This document shows positions 1 to 12,100 of a stretch of DNA of 64,000 nt, piece after piece. The notes beneath the pieces were generated by a model, which was given only the letters and a program-made list of their open reading frames with translations, was not told the origin of the DNA and did no database searches. Each line of letters begins with the position of its first letter. Within the stretch, counting starts at the first letter, position 1. Position numbers and translations under genes: made by a program. The stretch comes from Delphinus delphis (Eukaryota > Chordata > Mammalia > Artiodactyla > Delphinidae). The stretch is taken from assembly GCF_949987515.2 (NCBI RefSeq), contig NC_082694.2:38646451-38710450 (forward strand), written 5' to 3'.

Positions 1-216
1 TACAGGGGATACGGGTTCGAATCCTGGTCTGGGAAGATCCCACATGCCGCGGAGCAACTAAGCCCTTGCACCTAGAGCCCATGCTCTACAACAAAGAGAA
101 GCCACTGCAGTGAGAAGCCCACACACCACAACGAAGAGTAGCCCCCACTTGCTGCAACTAGAGAAAGCCTGCGCACAGCAACGAAGACACAATACAGCCA
201 AAAAAAAAAAAAAAAA
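1..216 (+). repeat. Long CHR-type SINE, cut by window edge
   Basis: This begins inside the tRNA-related head (B-box-like ggttcgaatcc at 14-24), continues through the family body (cagtgagaagcccacacacc, ctgcaactagagaaagcc) and ends in a 16-base A tail at 201-216. The 5' end lies outside the window. Confidence 0.85.
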
Positions 217-269
217 GATTTTGTAACACATGAAAATATGAATCTTATTTCAATGTCTATATATTAAAA

Positions 270-425
270 AATTTATTGGAACACATCCATACTTATTCCG
301 TTATGTATCATCTATGGCTGCTTTTGTGCTAACAGAGTTGAGTAGTTGTAATGAGGGACTTGGACTGCAACGCCTAAAATATTTACTATCTGGCTCATCA
401 CAGAAAAAGTTAGTTGAGCCCTCAA
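270..425. mobile_element. Non-autonomous hAT-type DNA transposon fragment
   Basis: Phrases such as tctatggctgcttttgtgct, gagttgagtagttg and cctaaaatatttactatctgg match a widespread ancient mammalian hAT-Charlie-type element as I recall it. The subfamily cannot be named. No clear end repeat or duplication was identified. Confidence 0.5.
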
Positions 426-1086
426 GCGATGACTGAAGAGCCGTGATCATTTATGACAATAATTCTCTAGATTCTCAAAGCATTTTAAACTAAGCACCAT
501 TTCATGTAATTTTTTAAAGTAAAAAAAATTAGGAGGCAAGCGCTTGTTAAGAAAATATTTCTTTAAAGGTCAGTGTTTCTTCCCTACCTCCTAGTACTCC
601 ACATTTATGGTAGTCCTCATTTTCAAGAACTGTTACGGGTTCTTTCTGGTCTTAAAAACATAGTTGACATATACTTACAAATACTTATTAAAAGAATGTC
701 TGTATCAGTTAGAAATGTGTTTGGCTACAAGCAATGGAAATCTAAGAGTGGCTTAAGGAAAAAGGGATTTTTCTTGCATAAACAGTCTAGGGGTGGAGAG
801 CTGCTCAAGGATGCATCAGGGTCCTACACATTATTATCAGCTTTATGGTTGGCTTTTACCCTGCTGTGGTTTCATCGTTTAAAAAAAAAAAATCACAAAC
901 TGGATGCTGTATTACTTTGAGTATCAACACCTGTTTTGGGCAGAAAGAAGAAAGGATTAAGGGGCGTGTCTGCTGAATTTGTCCTTTTTTATTAGGAATA
1001 AAAAGACCCACTCAGCAGATTTCTGCTTACATTTCATTGGCAAGAACTCAAACAATATAGCCAACCCTAGAGAAACCATAACATAT
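426..1086. other. Unassigned upstream flank
   Basis: AT-rich sequence with no supported gene. The stretch at about 700-890 (ggctacaagcaatggaaatc and neighbours) resembles an old mammalian interspersed repeat I cannot name. A 115-codon open frame at 573-920 crosses it and shows no recognisable protein features. Confidence 0.4.
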
Positions 1087-1252
1087 ATTAAAAAAAATTT
1101 TATTTTATACTGGAGTATAATTGATTAACAATGTTAGTTTCAGGTGTACAGCAGAGTGATTCAATTATACACATACATGTATCTATTCTTTTTAAAATTC
1201 TTTTCCTGTATAGGTTATTACAGAGTATTGAGCAGAGTTCATAACATGATGT
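1087..1252 (-). mobile_element. L1 3'-end fragment (antisense)
   Basis: It reads as the reverse complement of a laurasiatherian L1 3' end: actggagtataattgattaa, then gtttcaggtgtacagcagag, then cctgtataggttattacaga. The same signature recurs at 14.8, 38.1, 45.8 and 60.4 kb. Confidence 0.75.
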
Positions 1253-2049
1253 TTTAGACCAAACACAAATAGTCCTTGGGGCTTTCCTTTCGGAGACCAA
1301 GTTTCCCCAGTCTCAGGTCCACCTGAAAAACAAACTCGGGTTTGGCAAGTTTCCCTGCGGGAAAAGAAGAGGGGTGGGTGGGAATGACGCTAGATGGACA
1401 ATGGCTGCTACAGGATACAAAGTCCGCAGAAATCCAAGTTTTGTGGGAGAGATAGGTAGAAGAGAAGATGATGGCACAACAGCTACAGCTCCTAAGAATC
1501 ACCTGCTTCCATGGAACAACTTAAAACAGGTTTAGCAGACACTTTATAGCATCAAATTCAAGTGGCAGGAAGGCAAAGAATACCCGGAAGGTGGTCCTGG
1601 AGTGGAGGGATGGTGTGACCTAACCTCGACAAAACCTGTGTAAGAATTCCTACAAGGCCTCCATAGCTGCTCTGGCTACAGATCTTAGATACCATGTACA
1701 CTACTTTTGGACTTTTCAGTCATATCTCTAAATAGACGTAGTGGATATAGAAATCAGTGAGGAAGGGTTCAATGCACTTGAGGAAAATTCTCCCCAAGCT
1801 AGCTAGCTGTTAGCACGACATCAAACTTCAGCTGAGTGTCCTCTTTCCTCCACCTGTTCTTCATTCTCCGCTCCCCGTCTAAATTCCCGTATAATTTGCT
1901 CTTCGCGGGGAAGCATATTACGCTATTTCAGGTGAAGACTCTTAAGGGCACTTCGAAGGGGGCCGTCTTGCGTAAAAAGGAGGAGATGCGGTGCGAACAC
2001 TCTTCACTCCGCCATTTCTAGTCACATCAAGGTGTCTTGCTGCTTGAGG
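1253..2049. other. Upstream flank of USP34, no repeat recognised
   Basis: Mixed-composition sequence rising in GC toward the CpG island. I see no exon. In other mammals XPO1 is the upstream neighbour, with its 3' end several kilobases away, so its absence here is expected. Distal promoter elements may lie here but none can be named. Confidence 0.4.
2011..2018 (-). promoter_or_regulatory. YY1-like site (gccatttc)
   Basis: The core GCCAT, followed by TTC, matches the reverse of a YY1 motif at the upstream edge of the CpG island. It is the weakest of the four matches. Confidence 0.3.
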
Positions 2050-2285
2050 ATGGATGAGCCATACACACTAGAGGCTGGCGGAAAACACGCCTGCAGGTTA
2101 AGCCGGCCCCAGGCTGTTCCATTCTTACAAAACCCCGCGGGGAGAGCGCCGCGAGCCCCCACCTGGGCTGCGGCGTCGCACCGGCCAGCTCCCCTGAACT
2201 CTAGCCTCCCGCACCCCAAAGGCCTGAGCGCGGGGGAGGGGGACGGGACAAATTACTACCAAGTCCCCCTCGGGGACCCGGAGTT

Positions 2286-2294
2286 AAAATGGCG
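2286..2294 (+). promoter_or_regulatory. YY1-like site (aaaatggcg)
   Basis: This matches the YY1 consensus AANATGGCG in the sense orientation within the CpG island. Confidence 0.45.
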
Positions 2295-2409
2295 AAGCGC
2301 AGGGGCGGGGGAAAGGGCGGCGCTCGCGACCCGGCGCTCGCTGGTCCTCCGGGCTCGCGGAGTAGCCGCGGTGGGCGACGCCGCGCAACCGCGACCAGCC
2401 CTTTGCTCC

Positions 2410-2417
2410 GCCATCTT
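2410..2417 (-). promoter_or_regulatory. YY1-like site (gccatctt)
   Basis: This is an exact reverse complement of the YY1 core AAGATGGC, flanked by GC-rich sequence. Confidence 0.5.
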
Positions 2418-2737
2418 CTTCGAGTCACCCGGCCTCCCCCCGCGGCCGCGCTGGCTTCGCGCTTCCCTTCCGGCCGCTGACAGAGATCCGGGCTGGGCGG
2501 GGTGGGCAAGCGCGCGGAGGGGGTGGACCGAGGGCGGGGAGACTCGACGGAAGAGGAAAGGGAGGGCGGCGAGCTGGCCGCGGCGGGGTGTGGGGCGTGC
2601 GGCGTGTGTGCGGAGGGGGAGGTGGGAGGGCGGGAGGCGAAGAGAGGGAGGGAGGCGGAGGAATGAGAGCGCGAGGCGCTTCTCGTCGGCTCCTTCGCCC
2701 GGACGGAAAGAGCCGAGCGCAGCCCGAACGCTCTATT

Positions 2738-2748
2738 AAAATGGCGGC
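2738..2748 (+). promoter_or_regulatory. YY1 site near probable transcription start (aaaatggcggc)
   Basis: This is a near-perfect match to AANATGGCGGC. In many mammalian CpG-island promoters this sense motif lies just downstream of the transcription start, so it is the best positional clue for where USP34 transcription begins. The ATG in the motif also opens the upstream ORF at 2741. Confidence 0.6.
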
Positions 2749-2782
2749 GGCGTCGGCGGTGGCCGCGGCGTCTGGTCGGTGA
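2741..2782 (+). other. Possible upstream ORF of 13 codons in the USP34 5' UTR
   Basis: The ATG has A at -3 and G at +4, a strong start context. It reads MAAASAVAAASGR and stops at TGA. It lies 369 bases before the USP34 start, in the same frame. It acts as an upstream ORF only if transcription starts before 2741, which the YY1 motif makes plausible. If translated it could reduce initiation at the main ATG. Confidence 0.4.
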
Positions 2783-2805
2783 AGTGACTCTGCTGCTTCT
2801 CTCCC

Positions 2806-3052
2806 CACCCGCCCCCTCCCTCCCTCTCCCCTCCCCCCGTCCTTCCCCCCCTTCCCAGCCGCCGGCGCCTCAGCGCCCCTCCGGCCTGCGCACCTCCCCT
2901 CGCCCCCCTCCTCTCCCCCGCCCGCTCCGGGGACCGCCGGCCCCCTCCCCCATTCTCCTGCTCCCCGCCCCGTCCCCGCCGCCGCCCGCCCTAGTCGCCT
3001 CCCCGCCCGGCCGGCCGGCCCCCTCCTCCGCCTCTCTCCCCTCCCCCCCGCC
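2806..3052 (+). other. C-rich polypyrimidine tract in promoter/5' UTR
   Basis: About 250 bases consist almost entirely of C and T with many runs of four or more C, broken by short GCC/CGG clusters. The opposite strand is correspondingly G-rich. Such tracts can adopt non-B structures and bind poly-C-binding proteins. No coding meaning is likely. Confidence 0.6.
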
Positions 3053-3109
3053 GGTCGGGATCAGTCAGTGCGATCCGAAGCGGGGGAGGGGGGGGGCGGC
3101 GGCCGAACG

Positions 3110-3152
3110 ATGTGCGAGAACTGCGCAGACCTGGTGGAGGTGTTAAATGAAA
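3110..3152 (+). CDS. USP34: USP34 coding exon 1
   Basis: This exon encodes residues 1-14 ([14 protein letters not shown]) plus the first base of codon 15. The start context has A at -3 and T at +4, so it is adequate. The donor is gtaagt, a perfect consensus. The exon sits inside the CpG island, 13 bases after a run of G at 3082-3099. The start was chosen because it matches the known USP34 N-terminus, and the only upstream in-frame ATG checked (2741) reaches a stop at 2780-2782. Confidence 0.95.
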
Positions 3153-6100
3153 GTAAGTAGCCGCGGCGGCGGCCTGTCGGGGTGCACAGTTTGGGGTCCC
3201 CGCGCCGCTCTCCGGCTTCCCCGAGCTGCCGTGGCCTGCGGGAGGCGACGGCCGAGCCGGGCGGCTTGCGGGCCTAGCGCTCCGGGAAGGTGCGCGGTGG
3301 CGCGGCCGCTGCGGCGCCTCGGGCCCAGTCCGGCCCGGTTACCTGGGCGCCCGAGAGGGGGCCGTCGCGGAGCTCCGGCCAGGCCGGGCCTGAGCGGTCT
3401 CCGCTCTCGGAAAGTTTCCTCATTACAGGTGTCAATTAACGTAGGCACTAATGAGCCTTCGCCTCCTTCGCCCTGCCGGGAAGGTGAGGGGAGGTGGGGT
3501 CCGAGGACGAGGCTCTCCTCTGTAGTCCGAACCCTTCGACCCTCCGGCCGCCCTCTTTGATTTTCAGCGTGCTGCCTAGGCCTCTTACCTGCTAATTTTC
3601 ATTAAACTCCCTGCGAGGTGGTTGGTGGTTTTCCCGTCTCTTGGGGGTGTGTGGGTTGTATTAAACCTTTCTCTCTGACCTTAAATAGCTGAAAATGAGC
3701 TGATAGTGATGACTGGAACCTTTATACCTATTAAAAAAAATAATTAATGATGTTTCTTCTTAGTGTACCATTCGTCGTTTTAATGGTAAATTCTCCTCTC
3801 TTAAGGAGAGTACTGTACTACAGGTACCATCCCGGGATAGTCATGGCCTGTCTCCTGGAATGAAAGGCCTTATTCCGTATGCTTTTATTACAGAGCGTGC
3901 ACTGCTCTTTTCTAGTTAGATTCCTTTCATTTATTTTACTCCAGAGCCTTGTAAGACGGTATTTTAGCTTAAAGAAACAAGACGTATTGCAAACTATTTC
4001 TGGGCCCAAAGGCCTAGTTGGACGAGGTGAATTACATAAAAGATTAATTTACAAAAAGTTGATTGTTGAGAAAATACTCACTTACGAACACCTTTTGTGG
4101 GTTTTGGATTTGTGTTTTGTGTGTGGTATTTCGAAAGACTTCCAAATTGTCTATTTTCTAATACCATTCTTAAAAACAATTGATTATAAAGTGTATAGTC
4201 TTGTTTGTGTTTGAATTTTACTTTATTGACCAAAGGCAATAATAAAAGTGGAAGGGTTCTAGTTTACTTTCAACTCTATTTACTTCCTGACAGGTGGAAG
4301 CAGGCTTTTGCACAAATTCAAACTATACAGTATTTGTGTCATTCCAAATTTTCCTAGAATTTTAAGGTTATTTGTATTTATTTTGAGGTACTTTTATTTT
4401 TGGTGTAGGTGGTTTATGAAATGATAAACTTAATTCCTTAGTACTTACTTCAGTGAACTCTATTTTAAATGTCTCAAATGTCAGTTGTGTAATTATGGGT
4501 TGGTTTTTCTGAAACTGGAAAATGAATAGCTTTGCTATCTTATATATTAGGAGAAAACTGCTTTTAATAGTTTCGTTGGTGTTTAAAAATTATTTTAAAC
4601 CTAACTATGACAATTAATTTTAAACATAGTATCTAAAGAAACTAAAGTTTGCTAATCCTTATTACCTTTTGAAAAGAGACATAATGAAGGGTTCTATTGA
4701 GGGTTATTTGGGAAACCCCTAGAACTTTGTCTAGAAGCACTCAAAAATGCAATCGATTTATGGAGTTAGCAATTTAGCTTTTGTTACCTTTAATTAAATA
4801 TGGTTAATTGAACCAGGTTCACAAAATCTGGCCATGCAGACCCTTAAGAAACCTGTTTTAATGAACAGATAAGGATTTTCTGTTTGTGTATGAAAAATAC
4901 TTTGTTTCTTAATATTTCCTATAAAGCTCAGTTTAAAAATTTGCCCTTTAAACTCTAATCTGACAATGAAGCTTCCTTAAAAAGAAATTACTTCAGTAAT
5001 TTTATTTGTAGACTATACCAAGCTATGACTAGTTGCTTCTCCACTGCCCCCACCCCCAGTTCTTTTACAGTTGTTTTCATTTTCCCTTTGTGTAGTTCCT
5101 GTATCTCAAACATAAGATGCTCAAGTTCCCAGAGAGCAGAGGGTATTACTGTATCTCATTATGGTAACACTTATCCATGACTGGGTTGGAGCCTAATGGC
5201 TGGAACTTGATAAAACTTACTGAATTAAAGTAGGTTGTAAGTCTTTCTTATAATCTCACAATAATTATATATTAAGTCTGTCCTTTTTTCCCCCGTAGGT
5301 TGTGTAAAGATGAGCATCATTTCATCCTTGATTAGAAATTCAGAGTTAAAGTCCCAAAATAATGTGCTCAGAATTCATCTTTCAATATAACTCCCCATAA
5401 CAATTAAGAGAAGAAATAAAATTAGTATATATATATATTTGTTTTTTTATAAGAAACTTTATTCATTTATTTAGGCCACACCGTATGGCACGTGGGATCT
5501 TAGTTCCCTGACCAGGGATTGAACCCGAGCCCCCTGCATTGGAAGCACAGAGTCTTAACCACTGGACTGCCAGGGAAGTCCGTAAAATTAGTATATCTTT
5601 AGGTGGTGTGTTGGATAGAATTAAAATACCAAAAACTTATTTCTTGTCAAATTTACAAACACTGATCAAACCTAAAGAAGTCTTCCTTGACACACCAGTA
5701 AGTGTATAATCTAAAAATTTTGTGTTTTAAATGAAAAGGTAGACATGATGTGGATAGTATAGCTTTATATCTGATATGCTCAGAGTTTTGATAAGGTTAA
5801 GGACTTCCTATGAAACGTTTATTTTTAAATCTGGCAGAATGTAATGTAGTTAAACTAAAAATTGATGACAGAAGATGGTAAATAGCTTTCTTTGTCATCA
5901 GTTTTTGATGAGAATATTAATATTACCAGTTATACCTCTAGTCCTGCTGAGAATGTGAAGCTCTCAGCATAGAACCATATACAGGTATTCAGACACAGTA
6001 CAGTTTTGCCTGTAGGTTAAGGGCCCATTGAAGCGTGTCCATGGAACCAGGCTAAGGACTTGGTGATAAGGACCTCCTTATACCCTTTTTTAGTAGTCTT

Positions 6101-9100
6101 GACGGGTATCTTAAAACTTGAAATTACATTTGAAAATAGCATTTGGCTTTAGTGTTAGAATAACCAGTTTCAACAGTACTAACATATTTGGGTTTTCATA
6201 TTTTTTTCAATGCTTTGTTTTTAATAAGGAAGATGTTTTAAAATGTGGAATGTATTGAGTGAACTTTGCACCTATCAGTTTGTGGGGTTGCATTCAGTTT
6301 AGGAAATAATTTTAAGTTTATATCCCTTTGCTTGTTCTCTTGACTTTGTATATTTGCTACTTTAATGGCTACCTTTGTGAGCTAGTTTACTAAAGCTAAA
6401 AGCATTTCTGGATGTTGAGAAGCTGGAGGCCTGAAATTATGCTCTGGGCTATCAGCGTTGCTAGCTCAACTAGTATATTGAGGTCACTGTTTGCCTTGGG
6501 GTAAATTTCTCGAGAGCAGAGTGAAAATGGCTTTAAATGTACATCCATCTTTTAAACCATTTGTGTGTTGTGGATTTTACTCTGTGTGTTTAGTGAATTA
6601 ACCCTTTACGAAATGTTTTAAATGGGCAATTCATTTGTCGTTCCTAAGTATCCTTTGTGATAGGCAGGAGCAAGTATTAGTATCTCTCTCTCTCTTTTTT
6701 TTGGCCTTGCTGTGCAGCTTGCGGGATCTTAGTTTCCCCACCAGGAATTGAACCTGGGCCCACCGCAGTGAAAGCGCAGGGTCCTAACCATTGGGACACC
6801 AGGAAATTCCCTAGTATCTCAATTTTAACTGTGAAAACATTGAACCTCAGGCTAAGTGGTTTGCTAAAAATCACCTGTCACCTGCTTAGTTAGCAGTCAG
6901 ATCTAAGCTAGAACTCAAGGTATTCCATCAGTATTTGCATTTTTATTTTTAAAGTATACTTTATTGAGCCATTTGTGTTGGGAACTTTTTCCATTCTTTG
7001 AGGTAGGTACTTTATCACCCTTTTTAGATAAGAGAACCAAGGCTTAGAGTTATACGTAAGTTGCTTAGAGTCACATGACTTTATTTGGTGGAGTCAGAAT
7101 TTGCACGGGGCTTATCTCACGTCTTCTAGAAGACCATGCTCTTTAACCATTATGCTGTACTGTATAAACTTTACGATGATCTATTCAAATGGAAGACATT
7201 ATGAATACGCTGAATGGCAAAGTAAAAAATTACTAAATTTTTATGTGTTTTCACAAATTTGGGCATAATTTTGTGGTAATTGTAGAAAGAATTTAAAAGT
7301 GGTGGTAGAGACATTGCTTTGGGAGAGATCCCTGGTGTTCACCTTACTTGCTACAAGTAGTAAATTCTTCTTTCTTCTAAAAGAAAAAAAAAAAATAATA
7401 AAAGTGGTGGTAAATGTAGCTGAATGGGAATGTCTTAATATATCTAAATGTTGTTAGCAGTGAGCTCTTTAGTAAACTAAACATTTCTGGGGTTTTTAAA
7501 AATATAAGTATATAGGCATGAAAAATCATTAGTAACATAACATTTTTTGGTAGACATTTAATTCTGAAATTTGAACTGATACTGAAAATTGGAAATTTGA
7601 TTTTACTGCAATACAAAATACCAAATTACCAAAATTTTTAATTTGGTAAATTAATCTTGCTAAGAATATATACTCTTAAAACAGTTACTATTTGAAGTAC
7701 TATTTTTCAAAGATCATAATACAATTTCAACTCATATCTTTATAAAGTAACTTATAAACCATAAAGCACTACAGTGTGTAGATTTTTAATAGCAGACTGC
7801 ATTGTCAGTGATAGCTATTGATAGCTAGGTTTAGCACTATATTCATGAAACGTGTTAATGTTTCTTATATGTTTAATAATGGGGCTTCCCTGATGGTGCA
7901 GTGGTTAAGAATCTGCCTGCTAATGCAGGGGACACGGGTTTGAGCCCTGGTCTGGGAATATCCCACGTGCTGCGGAGCAACTAAGCCCATGTGCCACAAC
8001 TACTGAGCCAGCGCTCTAGAGCCCGCGAGCCACAATTACTGAAGCCTGTGCACCTAGAGCCTGTGCTCTGCAACAAGAGAAGCCACCGCAGTTAGAAGCC
8101 TGCGCACCGCAACTAAGTAAAGCCGGCGTGCAGCAATGAAGACCCAAGGCAGCCGAACATAAATAAATAAATAATTTTTAAAAAAAAGAATATGTACTTA
8201 AGTTACAGGCCATGCCCCTGCCCCCCCTTTTTTTTAATAGACAACAGCCTCCCTTTCTGGATGCTGAATTCCTTAAAGTCAGGGGTCATATTTTGTTTCT
8301 TCTTTTCCCAGTACTAATATAGTGCCTTGTAGAGAGTAGGTGCCTAGTGAATATTTTAGTTAATGAAAAGTTTTTGTAGAAGAATGTGAGTACCTAGGCT
8401 CAGTGTTCTTGGGCCTATTGTCAGTAGTGATTTAGATATGAGAGTTTGTGGATTATTATGCTGAAAGTGCAGATTATATTACATATATTGCTTATTCATA
8501 AATCAGTAGGTATGTACTTATAATAAGTATCCACCCTAACCAACTGTGTTCTAATTTTTTTCTTAATAAATTTATTTATTTATTTATGGCTGTGTTGGGT
8601 CTTTGTTGCTGCACGTGGGCTTTCTCTAGTTGCGGCGAGCCGGGGGTGGCTGTTCGTTGTGCTGCGCAGGCTTCTCATTGTGGTGGCTTCTCTTGTTGCG
8701 GAGCACGGGCTCTAGGCGCCCGGCCTTCAGTAGTTGTGGCATGTGGGCTCATTAGTTGTGGCTCATGGGCTCTAGAGCACAGGCTTAAGTAGTCATGGTA
8801 CATGGGCTTAGTTGCTCTGTGGCATGTGGGATCTTCCCGGAACAGGGCTCGAACCTGTTTCCCCTGCATTGGCAGGTGGATTCTTAACCACTGCATCACC
8901 AGGGAAGTCCAATATGTTCTAAATTAATAGATAATGCAAAAAGGCAAAAATTTTTCTATATAGGTGGTGAGATTTGAGTCTGTGGGATGAAATTTCACTA
9001 AATAACTTTTATTTATATATTTATTTATGGCTGTATTAGGTCTTCATTGTGGTGTGCGGGCTTCTCATTGAGTGGCTTCTCTTGTTGTGGAGCACAGGCT

Positions 9101-12100
9101 CTAGGCCTGCGGGCTTCAGTAATTGTGGCACGTGGGCTCAGTAGTTGTGGCTTGTGGGCTCTAGAGCACAGGCTCAGTAGTTGTGGTGCACGGGCTTAGT
9201 TGCTCCACAGCATGTGGGATCTTCCCGGACCAGGGCTTGAACCCGTGTCCCCTGCATTGGCGGGTGGGTTCTTAAGCAGTGTGCCACCAGGGAAGCCCAC
9301 TAAATTACTTTTATTTAAGATTTTATATACCAGGAAAATAATTGGACTTTTAACCTTTTAATGTGATTAACACCTGTTAATGTTATTTTTCTCTCAAATT
9401 CCATAGAAATTAAAAAGTCTCCAAATGTAGGTTACTCAGTTAATTGAGAACTGATGTAGGATACACATTGCCTCCTCTTGCACCTTTTTAAAATAAATTT
9501 ATTTATTTATTTAATTTATTTTTGGCTGTGTTGGGTCTTCGTTGCTGTGCATGGACTTTCTCTAGTTGTGGTGAGCAGGGGCTACTCTTTGTTGCGGTGT
9601 GCTGGCTTCCCATTGTGGTGGCTTCTGTTGCGGAGCACGGGCTCTAGGCACACGAGCTGCAGTAGTTGTGGCTCGCGGGCTCTAGAGCACAGGTTCAGTA
9701 GTTGTGGCACACGGGCTTAGTTGCTCTATGGCATGTGGGATCTTCCTGGACCAGGGCTCGAACCTGTGTCCCCTGCATTGGCAGGTGGATTCTTAACCAC
9801 TGCGCCACCAGGGAAGCCCATTCTCTTGCACTTTTTTAAATTTTAACTATGGAAGGGACAGGTTTCCCTTCCTGCCCTGGCTATAACCTCTTCTAGGGAC
9901 CTTCTAGTTTACATCCCCTGAAAGACCTTTCTCCCTAACCATCGCTGATTGGATTCCAAATAGACTTCTGACCTGGTGGATTGGTGAGACTGTTGTCCAT
10001 CAATCAGATTTTTTCCTGTCAGAATGTTTGAACTAAAGAGCCAGGTAAGGCTTCCCTGGTGGCGGAGACTATTTGCAGAAGAGAATTGGGGCAAATTTTT
10101 GGAAATAGTTGATATTGAAGCTCTATAAAGAGACAGAAGTTAATACCCTCTTGGCTTTCTTTTTTATTTATTTCTCTGCACCAGGTCTTAGTTGTGGCAG
10201 GCTCCTTAGTTGTGGCTTCAGGGCTCATTTAATTGTGGCATGCATGTGGGATATAGTTTCCTGACCAGGGGTCACACCCGGGCCCCCTACATTGGGAGTG
10301 TGGAGTCTTATACACTCTGCCACCAGGGAAGTTCCCCTGGTGGCTTTCTTCTTTTTGTTTTTTTCTTTTTTTCGGTACGCGGGCCTCTCACTGTTGTGGC
10401 CTCTCCCGTTGCGGAGCACAGGCTCCGGACGTGCAGGCTCAGCGGCCATGGCTCACGGGCCCAGTTGCTCCGTGGCATGTGGGATCTTCCCGGACCGGGG
10501 CACGAACCCGTGTCCCCTGCATCGACAGGCGGACTCTCAACCACTGCGCCACCAGGGAAGCCCAGCCCCCTGGTGGCTTTCTAATACTGAAGCTAGTGCT
10601 CCTATTTAGCTGTCTCCCCTGTACATACTATTTGAGTTAATGTGCAACCAGAAGAGTTTTGATTCAAGTATTGCCCCATGATGAGCTCTCCTGTATTGGA
10701 AATTAGGTGTAATCTTCAGCTGTGAGTGCTTCATTATAATCTGGCTTACTTTCTTGGAACATGTTGGGCAGGTGTCATCTGTGGTGTTTGGTGGCAGGAA
10801 AAAGCTTAAGAACCTCTGTTGTTTGCGTACTCATCTCTTTACCAGTGTGTTTAGTCTTTTTGAAGAGAATAAAGGTAGCCTTGTTGTTTTTCATTCTAAA
10901 AAGGATACCTGCTTTTTTAGAAAAAAAAATCAAATAGTGCAGAAAATAATAAAGAAAATTAGGATAACCGAAACTGTTTACCAAAGAAATCGTTCATGTT
11001 TTGGCAAACATCTCTTAAGTCATTCTTTTCTCTCTTTCCTCAGATACACTATTTCGTGTAAATAAACTGATTACATATTACTCTATATTATTATTTTTTA
11101 AAATAAATTTATTTATTTATTTATGGCTGAGTTGGGTCTTCGCTGCTGCCCACGGGTTTTCTCTAGTTGTGGCGAGCAGGGGCCACTCTTCGTTGCGGTG
11201 CGCGGGCTTCTCATTGCGGCGGCTTCTCTTGTTGGGGAGCACGGGCTCTAGGTGTGCAGGCTTCAGTAGTTGTGGCTTGCTCTGGAGTGCAGCCTTAGTA
11301 GTTGGGGCGCATGGGCTTATTAGTTGCTCCATGTCATGTGGAATCTTCCCGGACCAGGGCCCGAACCTGTGTCCCCTGCATTGGCAGACGGATTCTTAAC
11401 CACTGCGCCACCAGGGAAGTCCTTATATTATTTTTACTAATAAGATGTAGCTACCTTTCCATGTTAATATGCACTTACATTATCATTTTTAATGGCTTTA
11501 GTGTAGTATTCCATTACTTGGTCATACTGTAACTTAATCAGTCCTCTAATGATGGGCATTTGGGTTGTTAATGACTTTGTAATTGTCTGATTATCACCTT
11601 GAAGATAGCCTCTGAAATCACATTGCTGAGTAGTTCATGCAGCATATCTGGAAGGAAATCTGGCAATATGATAAAACTTTTTAAAAATTGTCCTTCCAAC
11701 ATTAGAGCATGAGTGTAAAGCCTTCATAATCTTAAAGTGTTTATTTTGACTCTGAGGTCTGTGGGGCTGTTTTAGCAATGTATTGGTTCTAAACCACCAT
11801 AAGACAAATTTGGAAGGGACTTTTTATTCTGGGTAACTTTGCTGCCAGACTCATGAACTTTATTCTGATTATTGAGAAAGGCTCAGTAACCAATGATGAA
11901 TGTAGAAGTATAAGAGCAGTAGTAAGAGCACTAACTCAGAATAAATTGAGACATGAAAATGCTTAAGACAATAGAGCTTTTGAAGTTGTGTTCAAAGTAA
12001 GATAAGGGGATAGTGGACCCACTGCTTGGGTGGGTATATTAGAGGGTGGTGATCAGGAGAATGTTGTTTTACTCTAATAATTTTTCCATTTTCCCTTCTA

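Larger units (their letters stand above)
2050..3420 (+). promoter_or_regulatory. USP34: CpG-island promoter and 5' UTR region of USP34
   Basis: Base composition changes sharply from AT-rich flank to GC-rich sequence dense in CG dinucleotides, GGGCGGG/CCGCCC boxes (Sp1-like) and YY1-like motifs, with no evident TATA box upstream. This is the usual architecture of a broadly expressed mammalian promoter. The transcription start cannot be fixed from sequence. A sense YY1 motif at 2738-2748 suggests initiation near 2715-2735, which would give a 5' UTR of about 375 bases. Open frames here, including one of 235 codons, reflect GC richness and are not genes. Confidence 0.85.

Noticed and set aside
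1..60. tRNA gene suggested by ggttcgaatcc
   Set aside because: It is the B-box of a SINE head followed by SINE body and poly-A, not a cloverleaf with a mature tRNA end.
573..920. 115-codon open frame upstream of USP34
   Set aside because: It crosses an old repeat-like stretch in AT-rich flank, with no promoter or domain features.
2032..2739. 235-codon open frame in the CpG island
   Set aside because: Pro/Ala/Arg-rich translation typical of GC-rich DNA lacking stops. Overlapping frames on both strands are equally long, and it lies over the promoter and 5' UTR.
8586..8792. Open frames inside SINEs (here and in most other SINE copies)
   Set aside because: The same peptide phrases recur with every SINE copy. 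They are translations of a non-coding tRNA-derived repeat.
10048..10068. SINE-head-like phrase ggcttccctggtggcgga
   Set aside because: Only about 20 bases match, with no body, tail or duplication. It could be a scrap or chance.
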